Assembly (NCBI GenBank): GCA_949825025.1
Contig: OX463778.1
Coordinates: 806,001-870,000 of the forward strand
Length of the DNA stretch: 64,000 bases
DNA from: Siphlonurus alternatus
Taxonomy: Eukaryota > Arthropoda > Insecta > Ephemeroptera > Siphlonuridae
Direction: 5' to 3'
Shown here one piece after another: positions 1 through 12,900 of the stretch. The notes beneath the pieces are model-generated. The model was not told the DNA's origin and ran no database searches. It saw only the letters and a list, made by a program, of their open reading frames with translations. Made by a program: the position numbers and the translations under genes. How positions within the stretch are numbered: the stretch's first letter is position 1; each line of letters begins with the position of its first letter.

Positions 1-3000
1 TTCTGCATGAAAGAAAAGTGTTTTAGAATTTAAATTTATTTCAGTTTATTTCAGCAAGCTAAAGCAAATTAATATAATATGGTCCCACATTGATTAACTG
101 CTTATTCTTTTTATAAATATTTATTTAGGCAAATTAATAATTATTTTAAGACAAAGTCTTTAACTTGAAATCTTATCCTGAACTTACTTTACTACTTGCA
201 GGTGTCAAAAACCGTGAAAAATGTAAATGATCGAAGTTTAATTACATATTTAAATTTAGCTGCAGACAAAAAATTAAAAATACCAACAAATAAGCAGCCA
301 AATTATGGCTTATAAATTTAAAAATATGTTCCCCTTGTTTGACAAGTTAGCTTGCACTAAATGTTGTGTATTTTTTTTTTTTTTTTTTTTTTTTTAATTC
401 AAAAAGTTTAAATTCAATCGATAGCATACGTTAAGTCTACAGTAGTTTAAAGTTAAACTTTATCCATGCAATTTGGTGAATTTTTGTTAAAAGTTTTTGT
501 TTTTGTTTGTGATTCATGCAAGGTGTTCAATATTTTTTCATACAAATTGCTTATTAAAGTAAGTCAAAAACATCAAAAGAATCCTTGAACAATTATGGTA
601 AACATATTTGTTAATGCAGATTTATACATTTATTTTGTCTATACAAAATTACACCAGATGGATTATTATGAAAATTAATTAAGCCAAAATGAAAGAGATG
701 AATTATAATATGAAAATCTGAAATAAAAGTCAATTACAAGTTACAACTATTTTAGAGAGTTGTTTGTTTTTGCTTACCATTGTACATAATATTATATTTT
801 TATTTCATAACACATTTCATAACTTTTCTCGTGCAGATAACTTTATCTTGCATTGACGGCTAGTATTATATTTATACATATATGATATCCATCCAGCACA
901 AGCTTACGAGAAAAATAATGATGGCATTGACATTATTGTTGAAAACATGATACAGAAAATTGGCTCATAGCCAAATGATAATGAGTTTTTTATTTAAGTT
1001 TTTTTATTGTTAACTGTATAATGTATGTGTATTTTAAAAATATTATTACCGAATTTTCAGCATCACCCAAAAATTTAGATAGTTTATTCACACACGCCAG
1101 TTTCCTAAAATATGATTTTTTTTTTTTCCATTCTTTTTCCTTTGCTCCTGTAATATATAGGTGTAAACTGTAAACATTAGTCCATGTACTTTGACATGGA
1201 TATGCTAACTTAATATGCTAACGGTATACTTTATGTACATATTATAGCCATTTAAAATTATAATTTAAGGTTAAGAGTTATTAAACTTTTATAAATTCAT
1301 TGCACATTGCAATCTCTTCCAGCCACATAAAAGTTGTTTTAAAAAAGTAATTAGAGCCATTTCCACTATTAAAAGTTTGTTTTTGAATTCTTTTTTGAAA
1401 GATCAGGAAAATTTGAATGTAAACACATAATTACAACTTGTATGTAGTTGGCTGATTTTAAACATACAGTATTAATGATAGATTCTTTTTGCCAGGGTTA
1501 AGTGTTTGAAAATAGATAGTAATAATTTAGAGCTATATTTACACGAGAGAGAAATTATACCTTAAATACATAATGTTTTTAAATCTTGAAATTTTTTTAT
1601 AGAACATACTTGTGAAGTTATTATACCTGTGAAGTTCCTATGGTTCACAATGTTTACATATTATGTAAACATATAATTATGAATTATCAAGCATGTTAAG
1701 ATCTAACATGCACGGGCAACTAATTCCAATAGTAAAGCAAACATTATTAGTGCTAAAAGAAAATATTTCTAAAATATACAAATGCTAGCCATATCTGTAT
1801 ATTACTACAAAATTTATATATTGAGTGTTTTAATTGTAAACTGCAATAAAATAAAAACAACTGGCAAAATCATTTGAAATCCTATTGTAATTTACTATAA
1901 AATAATTATTTGGAGTAATTTGAAAAGAGATCAAAGCTAATGTAGCGCCAATTATATTTGTACTCTGTACTTGTAGCAGGGCATTAGATGCAACCAAAAT
2001 TTGTTTAACTGCAATTATAGTCCTACAACACGACAAGAAATTAATTAAACTAACTGGGGAGATAAATAAATGAACTGACTTAAAACCAAATTAACACTTG
2101 AAGAGATTCAAGAGATTAGATTTTTTAAAAAATTTAACTTACCAATTTTTAATTAATAATGAATGTAAAAAAACATTAATGTAATTAACTAATTATCATT
2201 AAAATATCTAATACTGCTGTATATTATATACATCTTATATTAAAAAATTAACATTTACTGTAGTATATATTATTATTTTTAATATTTTTTAGGACATGCT
2301 TGGCCTAGGTCTATGTTTCTATGAGATCTAAAGTGCCATAAAATCTCTCTTATTGTTTTCTTATTTACTTAAAACAGGAAATATGACATTTCACTTTTTA
2401 AATATCATATCAAGTTATGGTTATTAAAACTATGGTTATTATCATTACTATTATTATCTTTTTTTTTACAAAAGCATCTTACTAATTAGTTTAAAGTTCC
2501 TCTCTGTTATACTCTTCACAGAATACACTAACATTAAAATATAAATATCTAATTGCAATTCATTTGAGCAGTGTATATCTTGTCTATGTAGAGAATAATA
2601 TATACTAGAGGAACCTTATTTATATTAAAATCATTAGATCATAAGTAAGGCCAATTTTATATACATAACACCGACTGATATAAATACAATATAGTACATA
2701 GCACAATGCATTCAAGCCTTTACATCCCAATTACAGGTAAACTACTTTTGCTTTTCAAGTTTGCTTAATGATTTGCTGCCAAAGAACTTGACGTTTGAGT
2801 AAAAGTTGTTTGACTGATTTTGGAACATTAGGACTTGCTTAATTGAAAGAATTTTGCAATAGCGAAGAAAATTATAAAGTACATGTCATACAGTAAATTT
2901 ATATAATAAGCTATAGTACAGCTTAAAAATATAATAAAAATTCTCTAGAAAAGCAGCCTGCTATGATGGCAAATACCAGTATACATCATAAAGAATCTTT

Positions 3001-3322
3001 GAAATAATATGGGTGCTTCCTTTAACTTTATTTTTACTTTATTATTACTAATTCAGTAATAATATGTCAGTAAATGCAATGCTCGAGGTTACTGCTTTTG
3101 CAATTTGTAGAGCATGAATTATAATGTAATCAATTAGTGGTGATGACACAATTTATTCATTTTAAGTTAATGCATTTTCAATCTTTAGGTACTTCAAGTT
3201 TAAACCTGTGTGCATTTAAAATAAGAAAAAAAAAAATCAATATTTTAAAATAATAAAAAAACATTGGCAAAATTTACAGCACACTTTTACGTATAAAAAT
3301 TTAGAATATTTTCTCCGTGTCT

Positions 3323-3376
<54 letters not shown>

Positions 3377-3681
3377 ATATATTTTAAATTTTACACTCCA
3401 TGTTTGGAACTTAAGATTGCACTAATTTATTATCCGAGAAATGTGATGCTGTTCTATGTTTGACTAAGCAACGATGCACTTGAGTTCACTTGAAGAAGGC
3501 GGTATTTTCAAGATTATTAACAAAGCCCCTTCCTCGCTAGCTACTCCTCTGGAAGTGATATTGAGGAGAGAGGGGGTGGGGGCAAGGGTGGACTGCTGGC
3601 CTTTGCTAGCGGAAGGCTGGGTGCGGGCAGGCTCGGAGGTCCCATGGGTCCCACGCCCAGCAGCCAGGCCAGCAGTGCCCA
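1..3681. other. Downstream flank of ULK, no gene seen
   Basis: A+T-rich sequence with no convincing coding exon on either strand. The part nearest 3681 must contain the 3' untranslated region of the kinase gene, but many A/T-rich poly(A)-signal-like words prevent choosing an end. It includes T homopolymers at about 369-395 and 3327-3370. Short open frames here are chance. Confidence 0.5.
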
Positions 3682-6600
3682 TCAAGTCGAGTCGTAAGCA
3701 TAGATGTAGCCTTGCTGCTGCAACACAAACAGACGCTTCTCCACCGCATCTTTATCTGTAAAAAACAAAAACTTGATAATTTAATAATAATAATAACAGA
3801 AATTGTTGTGCTAACTACTAATTGTCATAAATTAGAATGATTCTTGGAGAAAATTGGTCAATATATTATGTTAGTAGACTGAAACTAATGCCAAAAATAA
3901 TATATTAACAGAGGAAGGTTAATAACATAAGATTCATCATCATTTATACAGTAAGTTCTTACTAATTTGAGGTAGAATGTTACGTTTATTTTATTATTTA
4001 CTACCGGTATCTTTACAATCATCCTGTAGGATGAAATGTGATAATAATTGAGATATAAAGTGACATTTGTAAATTATGTAAAAAAGAACACCAAGACAGA
4101 GGGCATCTATTCAGATGCTCTGCATTAAGAGCGGAACTTGACTAGTCTTGTTGCCTGGCAACATGAAGCGGGAAGAGCAGGAATCCTATCTCTATTGGCT
4201 TGCTAGAAGTAAAATGGTTTAAACGTCAAAACGCGGGCATAAGAAAAGAAGAAGGAGAAGAAGAGATATAAAGCAGTATCATACCACAGCAAGAATTATT
4301 TGAGGTGAGGAGAAGGGCACAAATCTTTCAAGTGATTCTGAATCTGAAACTATGGAATCTCAATGTGAGGTACTTACACTTTGAGAGAAGGGCGCGGTCT
4401 TGTTCATGGTGCACTTGCTGAGACAGAGAGTGCAGCAGGATCTGTGCCGTCTGGTAGCGATGAAAACATTCCTGTGGGTTGCCAAACAGCTCATCCAATG
4501 CTGCAGACTGGCACTGTAAGCACATCAGCAAGTATTAGCAGTTGTCTAGCAACAGGCAGAAGCTCAAAAAAATACATAGAAGATATTAGTACATTCAGAA
4601 CAGCACTATGTTAATCAAAACATAATTTGCTAATGAATATGATGGTTTGACTGTATGAATTAGTAAAGTGTCAACCTTGATTGAGGTATTTATTTGTATT
4701 CGTCTATTGTCTTTTGTTTCTACCAGAAAATAGATTATATAAATATAAGAGACAAGACAGACGCTCTTTTGCTTAGCACTGTATGAATTTTGTGCTAAGA
4801 CCTTGAGCTTGAGATGGATAAAGTTTTAAAGAGAAAAATAAACAAACCACTGTCTTGCTCTGGTAAATGTACAGTCACAGCCAAATTTAGTGGGACAGCA
4901 AGTGCATTCTGCAGCAATTTCAGATTACCTCACATTTTAAAAAAGTATAAAAAGGTAAATAAATTTATGCTGAGTTGTTCTCCTGATCAGGTTCAGGGGG
5001 AAAAAAATCAAGTCAACTAACCATTTCAATGGCATAGTTGTACAGTATACGGTCTGCGGTGATGCTAGAGGTGCTGGGGTCAACACCTGCTCGCTGCAGC
5101 ATGCCTGGCATGTTGAGCTGCTTGCATGTGCTCAGGCAGTAGTGGAACTTGTCGTTGAGCATGGAAACCACTGCAAAACACCAAAATTACTTACAGTTGT
5201 TTAATTTCAAGGAGTTTATTTAATAATTACATATACAAGGGGTTGCTAAATGGTAAAGTCTAGTTCATCAACAGGCCAAAATACCTGTCTATCTGCTCAA
5301 TGCAATTATTTTTTCCTTCTGTGAATGGTTCACTTTTCAAGAATTCAATATTATATTGCTCTCTGATTCAATTTCCTAGCAACTCTTTCTTGATTTTCAG
5401 GCAATGGAACAGTGAACTTTAGTTTTTTTCAAACAAATTGATACAGTGCATTGTCCTGTTTAATGTGTTTCTATTTTCTTTTTTTTTTTTTTTTTTTTTT
5501 TCATTGTTTGTTGAGATCTTCAGCTAGAAATGTTGGCAAATAAACTTTCTGATCTTGATTGTTTTTCATATATATGTTATGTTTTTTTTTAAAGTACATA
5601 GAAACACATTTGTGTTTCTATGTGTTTCTATCTACTTTTAAGTAGATTTGTTGGGAAGGGACCAACAAATATTTTTCTATCATATGTGTTTCTATCTACT
5701 TTTAAAAAAATAAATATCGCTTAGTTCGATTTTTTTCAAATAATTAATTAATATATATGTTATGGTAAGGAATATAGCTTATTTTGAAGGAATAAGATCG
5801 CACTTACCACTCTTGACTGTGGATGATGGCTGGAGACGGGCAGCTCTAAGTTCCTGGGTGGCAAGGTTGAGGCCTGACGAGAGCAGCTGCAGGGCGCGCA
5901 CCAGCAACACCAGCTGTTCTGCTCGTCTCAACCCGTCTGCCCCCTGCTGCCCTGCTCCTGGAGAACCCTGGTGAGCTCCAGACTGCGGGGATGCACTGTC
6001 TGCCAGTGCAGAAAGGGGAGTGGCCCGCGACCGAGCCAGCTCGATCACACAGTCAGCAAGCGCAAGCACAAAGTTCAGCTTGGCCAAAGTCTCATTATGC
6101 TCTCTCTAAAACACACAAAAAAAGTGGAATTAGTACTTTCAATGGCTTCCTTACACTTCATTTAGAATAATATATCATCAGTTCATTGAATTCAAGCACA
6201 CTAATAGCATGGTGATATAAAATACAAATAAGGCAAAGAAGACAGCAAGTACTGAGGTATCTGAAGGCTGAAAACAAATACATAATTCAGAATACACACT
6301 CATAATAAATTCAGATTCAGATCTTGGAAATTGTAAAAATAATATGCTTGTAAAAATAATATGTGACATTTTCTTTTATGTACATTGCATTTAATTCTTA
6401 ATTGACAAAATAATTCTGGTAGTGTCTTTTCAGTACGGCCAATTTTTAATACAATATACATAGTAATTTTATTATTTCATCTTTAATGAGGAGAACCTTG
6501 CGACAGCAACCATGTTTACACAAAAGTATGTATACTCAATATTTGGAATGTTATAATATTTTATTCACTTTCTTAGAACCTTTTAAAAGTAGATAAGATT

Positions 6601-6828
6601 GTGATCACGATGTAAATGTGCACGAAAATGAAAATCAGCTCATTACCAAGTCTCTAAATTTAGCCTGTCTCACCTCCAACAGGGTCTCCTCTGGCAGCTC
6701 TGGCGCTACGAAGGTGATGGGACCCTCCAGTGCTGTCGCTCCCCCTGCCTGGGGTGGCGATGTACCGAACACATCTCCAGAGTCTTGGAACAGACCAAAG
6801 CTTGGCCTCCTCTGGAGCCCTGCTCTCT
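3682..6828 (-). other. ULK exons 17-21: C-terminal early-autophagy-targeting (EAT) domain
   Basis: Encodes residues from about 725 to 994. The block starts with the family hallmark [12 protein letters not shown], continues with [16 protein letters not shown] and [18 protein letters not shown], then the SAALDELF segment and a final helix ending in the stop codon at 3682-3684. In relatives this tandem MIT-like helical domain binds Atg13 and membranes. The domain is complete. An Ala/Gly/Gln-rich insert near residues 810-830, within exon 18, is longer than I expect from vertebrate members. The last exon has only 24 codons including the stop. Confidence 0.92.
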
Positions 6829-6884
6829 CTGTTGACAAATTAGGTAATGTAGTTTCTTTATAACTAGCCTGTTAAGTTCCTAAT

Positions 6885-6925
<41 letters not shown>

Positions 6926-9900
6926 TTGAAATATGAACTATGGACCAAATAAATAAAACCTCTTAATTCTCAATTCTCTAGGCTTTGGGATTGAACTGTA
7001 ATACAGTACTGAAACTCAAAGTGCATACTTTTCTCAACTTGTTCGAAATTAATTAATAAATAGGTTGACTTTGAGGAAAACAGCTTTAATTTTTTTTATT
7101 TGCAATTTCTTGCTAGACAAAACCCTTTGTTTGTTTGATGTTAACACCTCTCTCTCTCTCTCTCACCTGTAATCTCTGGCAAGGTGACTGCCCTGGTGAC
7201 GAAAGGAGGCAGCAGGGGGTGTCCATGCAGTTTGGTTGACCATTCGGCAGGTAAATTGCCACAACGGTCGCTGGCCGTACCACAGCAGGCATTGTCGAAG
7301 GCCATAGCTCCAACTGTCGTGGAGCCCACAGAGCCTGGCAGACGGGTGGGTGAGCCAAGGATGGGGGGAAGCATGCCTCCAGCAGCACCACCTTGTGCAA
7401 ACAAAGGTCCAGTGAGATGGGGGGACGAAGACACACCTGGAAAAACACATCATTGACACTAAATTATAGGACTAAAATCAACACATTACTCTTATGTGAA
7501 GAACATAATTATGAAAAACCTTCATACACTTATTATCATTAAGCAAATTATTTAGATTCAGCATTTTCTAATTAAAATTACAAGCATCAGTTAAATAAAA
7601 ATCAATAAATACAACAGGAATTTGGTCCTGGATTTAAACTTAATTTAGGATAGAATCAGTCAGTGTTTGATTCAGCATTTCCTTACCCCCCTCCCTCCAT
7701 TGCAATCTTATGTTACTTGTAAAAATAAACTTCTTACAAAGATAAATCTAAATTTATACATTTCACTCACATATTCTACAACACCATTGCTAGTTAAAAA
7801 ATAAATAGTTGTTACTACACTTTGAAGAACTCACCAGACCGTCTCATGGGGGAGTTGCTTGGTGTGACATGCCTCACTGTTGGGCCCTGGACAGCAAACT
7901 GAGCCACTGGGGACACCTGCCAAGTAGTGACTGGGGGCGGGGTGCCACACGAGCTGCCAGATGCTGATCGTCGTCTCCCTGCTCCCGGGGGTGTGCCCAT
8001 CGTGAACTGGACCTGCAAGCACCCACGGTTAGCCAGAGCCTAGCTAACACTTATGAAGAAGAGTCTTACCGCAGGAGGAGACAGGGAGCTGATGTCGGTG
8101 CCTGTCCTTTGTGACTCACTTGGTCGCTTCATACTTATAGGCTGAGATCTTGGTACGGAGTTCTGTAGAAGATTTGAATAGGTTAAGAGTGGCGCTTACA
8201 CTAACAAGTATTAAAAAAAAATCACTATTTGTTCAAAACATTATAATTTAAAAATTTTAGCCCCAGTCCCAGTATTACAATGAATAAATTTATAAGATGA
8301 GATACGGTAATTACAAATTGAATTAAATATATTTGTTTCAAATTCTAATTACAACAGAATATGGTAGAAAAGAATATGCAAGAATGCAATACAATATTGC
8401 ACAGAATATAACAATGCTAGACTGGAAAAAAGGCACCTGATAAAATACTAGTCTTACCCTGACTGGTGAGAGCTGCTCTGCTGCATTCCCAATCTCCAGG
8501 TTGTTGTTATCAAGCTGGGGTGGGACAGGGTAGCTGCCGTGGATCTGCTGGTATGTATCACGCTGCGAGGGTACTGGGATGGGCTCAGAGCCAAGTTTAC
8601 CCAGCAGGGCTGTCGCAGGGTTTACAGGACCGGGCTGCTCAGGGATTGGCAGGAAACTCGGTCTTGGAGGACTTGCTTGCAGGTAGCCAGCTCCACCAAC
8701 CTTCTGATACACAGTTTTGTTGGTAGGACTGCGGCCAGAAATGCTGCAATGTAAAATATTATCACTCCTTCTGCGCCACTAGCTGCAAAAAAATTGTAAA
8801 TTAAAGGAATAGTTGGAACTAATAAAATATAAAAATTGATTTTCCATTACGTAATTGTTAGTTTACCTTCATTTATTGACTTTATTGTAGAGAGAGCAAC
8901 ATACCTCAGCAATAAAAACTCATATTTTAAGTTAAAATTAATAAATGTTATGGATTTTTACCCTTTTTTGATAAAATATCAAAATTTATAACAAAGAATT
9001 ATTTCGAAACTTTCATATTTGTTAGAATAGAGTCTCACAACATTATTTTTTCTTTTAATTCTATGCTGTCATATTTTCCACAATAATTTTTCTCATGATG
9101 GGCTATGACACTGATGACAGTACTTTAATGGGATACATGAGCAACACAAAGATTATCACTCACTCGGAGTAGTCTGAGGGAGTGCTAGAAGGTCTAGGAG
9201 AGGGTCTGTCTGCCAAGCCATGGCTGCTGTCGCACGAGTTGTCCGAGGAAGGAATGTGGCTTGGTACCAATACAAAGTCGTCATGATCCTCGGGGCTGGA
9301 GCAGCTGCCATGGCGTGTACACGTCGTCGGCGAGCCTGAACACACAAAATGCCAACCTTAACTACCAAGTACAGTCTGTGTGATAATTAAAACAGGCAAA
9401 TCTAATTGTATAATGTAAAGAACAAATTACAGTCAACCGGGGTAACTTTGAAAGCCCGGGGTAACTTTGAAAATGAGGAAAATAAAGATTTGTAATTTTT
9501 TATAGACCAATCTAATGTGTACACTGAAGTTTTTTCTCACTATATGGTAGGAACATGTTATTAGCTAATAGAGAAAAATAGATTTAAGGGTTGCAGCTGA
9601 TAAATTGAAGATAATTATTTTTTTTTACTGAAGAATGAAAAAAGTGACCAAAATAAGAAGTCTGGAAATAAGCCATCCACAAGGTAAGCAAATACAAGTT
9701 GGAACTTGTAATGCTATTCAGTGTTATATTTTAACCCTTCTTAACACATGTACCAAAGGATTTGAAATTTTTCCTCTAACATTTTTTTTTATGAATTTTT
9801 ACTTTCAATGGGGTAACATTGAAGGGTTCGGCGGGGTAACTTTGAAGGGCTTTGGAGAACATCACTATTTACTTGAATGAAGCTTTAAAAAGAATCTGAT

Positions 9901-12900
9901 ATAAAATTTAGTGCACGAATCATACTATATATCATTGCATCAAATATTTCAATTAATTTTGAACTACTTTTTTCTCTTTTAAGTCCACCGCAATGATTTT
10001 TAGTACTTTATTCTGGTCCGGTACTCCGTGGCGGAGCCAGAAAAAAGTTCCAAAAAAAGTCTTCCATCTTTCAGAATGTTTCTCCCATGAGAAGTGAGTA
10101 GGGGAAAGTGAACCCACCCATTGCCCATGTATTTCTCTGTGTACCATAACATCAAGGGGGGGGGGGATTGTCTATGCCATTACCTGTAATTACCGGTACT
10201 ATTGTTTGACATTAGAACTATATTTGTCTCATTTCATGCCTGAACATTTTTAAGACTCAGTTACTGTTAAATTCATTTATTAATTTTATGATAAAGGTTA
10301 GAACAGAACTACAATCATACTAATTAAATTTTAATTTCAGATTCATTAAGAAATCTCTTACGGACTACCGGTAGGCCTGATTCGAGTACAGAAGAGGTCA
10401 ACAAATACAAAGAGTGTATACAATCAAGACTGCACTGATGAAAATTTAGACCTACCAGTAGGTCACCTAGCCATCACCCCCCTCCCCCCTTCCACCCCCC
10501 ATGGAACCCCTTTTGCCTTCAAGTAGAACCAGGCAACCAAGCCACTGCTTCAAGTTATATTGCTCCTCGTTGGAGTATGAAAGTCAGAGTGAGTCCGCCG
10601 AGTCTTGGGATGGAGAGGTACAGGGACTAGAAGGAGCAGTGGGTGGGAGTTTTATGAACTTATGAACTATTCTAAAGGTGACCTAAACTATGGACTCCCC
10701 CTCCCTCCTCTTCCCCTCTGTCTACAGGTGGCATCAGGTAAAAGTGTGTCTCCAGCACATTTCTCCAGGTCTGAAGTCAGAGTGAGTCAGCTGAGTCTGG
10801 TGGGGTTATGGAAGGTGGAGGGGCAATGGGTGGTATATTTAGTTAACATGAATGACCCCAACCATGCATGACCCCTCCCCTCCCTTGCCTAAAGATGGCA
10901 CTAGGTAAGAGTGAAGAGTGTCGACATTCCTCGTCTGTTGTAAAGTCAAGAGTAAGTGATCAGAGTGTGAATGAAAAAAAGAGCTCAAACAATGATGACA
11001 AAAAATTACAAATGGGAATAACACAGATTATAGTGAAAAAAAAAAAAAAAAAAAAAAAAAACAAGACCCTGTCTACAACTGACAAGTGAGCTCGTCACTG
11101 CGATTAGCGACTTAGCGACGGAACTGAGGCTTCACCTATGGAAATTCTCTGCTTGTCAAGTTAAAGAAGATGTATTGTGATATTCAAAATGGTTCAACTA
11201 TATGTTCATTATTGAACAGCCAACTGACCATGGACTTCAAGTTCTCTGTTAACCATCCGAATACTATTTCGGAAATGATGCCAGTTCAAGCCTGAACATG
11301 AAGAGAAGAAATTTCTAAAAAGTTTGAACTTAACTTTTTAAATTTTTCTGCATTCTTATAAAATTATTAATGTTTGTAAACATTTATGACACAATGGGGG
11401 ACATTCACAAAGCACTTTAACCCCAACTTTAGCCCCAAGTTGTATCCCTGGTACTAAACTAGGAGCTAGACATGGTTAGTTCCTGGTTTAGCACCATGTT
11501 TAGTACCAGGGATAAAACTTGGGGCTAAAGTTGGGGTTAAAAGTAGTTCAGAGAGAGAAAAAATAAATAAATAAAATGAATGTTTAAAATATTTGAAGGA
11601 TTTTAATTAATTACTGTAATTAATTATCTAATTAACCTTTAATTAACTGCAAATAATGGTTTAATATGCTACTAAGTTACTGAAAAATATGTCCAGAACA
11701 GGGGAAATTACATGGTAGGACACATTAATAAAAAAATTACACTTTTAAGTTGCTTGAATATAAGTGTCCGCAAGGCCCTTCAATGTTACCCCATTGCCGG
11801 GGTAACTTTGAAGGGCTTGTTTTAATTTTTTTTTACAGTTAATAATTGGGGTAAAAAAATTTTACAAACATTTTTAGACATCTCTAGCTAAGTTACACAA
11901 CTGGTAATTTTTTTATTTGCCAGATATTTTTTTTTTTTAAAGTTATGATCAGAAAGGTAGTAAAAACCCTTCAATGTTACCCCGGTTGACTGTATCCAAA
12001 ACAACAAAATTTATAAATGGAAATATACTAAACTGATAATTTATACATTTTTTTGAATGACTACATTGTGCAAGTATCGTTCTAGAAATCACTAAAAACT
12101 GTTCATACTTATTTTGATTTATTTATTTTTTTCTGTAGTAAAAATAGAAGTTGTTATGATAATATATAATTAGCAACATTTTTGACCATCACCCTACACT
12201 TGAAAACAAAAATTAAAATATCATGAATGTGTAGTTGTTTACCTGAATGATACATAACTGACTGTTTGTTGGTCAGTGGACTTTTCTGAGGCAATGACTG
12301 CACAAAGAATTAAAAGAATTCAGTTTAAGAAAATATAATTTGATCTGACAGTAAATACCGGTAACAGTATACTGTATTTTCATTTGAAATTAAACAACAA
12401 TGATGCTTTTATTTTCTTGTCAGTGCTTTGAGAATCACTTACCCACTGGCGAGACACAGGCGGCTTCTGCACCGTGCTGATCTGGTGAGTTCCTTTTTGC
12501 ATTGTCCTGGTACAGAAGTGTGCCAGGTGATGGAGGAAGGTGGCCTAGTGAAGATACGAAGAGTTAGTTTATTTTTTACCATAGTAATAATAATCTGCAT
12601 ATGTAGCCATTTTTTTTTTTATTTTCTTTCTAAGCTGAAACCTGTTGAAGGGTATTGAAAAAAATACTCGGTGGTGGTTGGAAAACGTTCACAAGAGAGT
12701 GTTCTTTGCCACATAACACTCAAACTATATAAATTAAATGTACAAGGGTCTGTCAATCTTTTTCCTCACCTGGAATAGGACTGCTACAGGTAGGTGTGTT
12801 CTGCAGAGAGCCTGGACTGTGGGCCGTGGCCCCTGGGGTAGGTACAGCAGGTAGCGTGTGCTTACGAGATGGTACCGGCATTGGTGCAGTGGTAGTCTTG

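Larger units (their letters stand above)
7167..12544 (-). other. ULK exons 10-16: Ser/Pro-rich regulatory region with LC3-interaction motif
   Basis: Encodes roughly residues 340-724, the low-complexity part of ULK proteins that is heavily phosphorylated in relatives. Exon 12 carries DDFVLVP (about residues 410-416), matching the vertebrate ULK LC3-interacting region, so binding to Atg8/LC3 is probably kept. Exon 13 carries EPIPVPSQ and TYQQI, and exon 16 carries PPILGSPT, both characteristic ULK blocks. Exon 10 (12443-12544) starts in frame from exon 9, but its second half makes sense only in the frame that joins exons 11 and 12. The intron between exons 11 and 12 (9336-12242) holds a DNA transposon. 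Confidence 0.88.

Noticed and set aside
7113..8018. Alternative minus-strand frames overlapping ULK exons 15 and 16
   Set aside because: They are out of phase with the spliced kinase frame; the frames given in the gene model join to the neighbouring exons and match family motifs.
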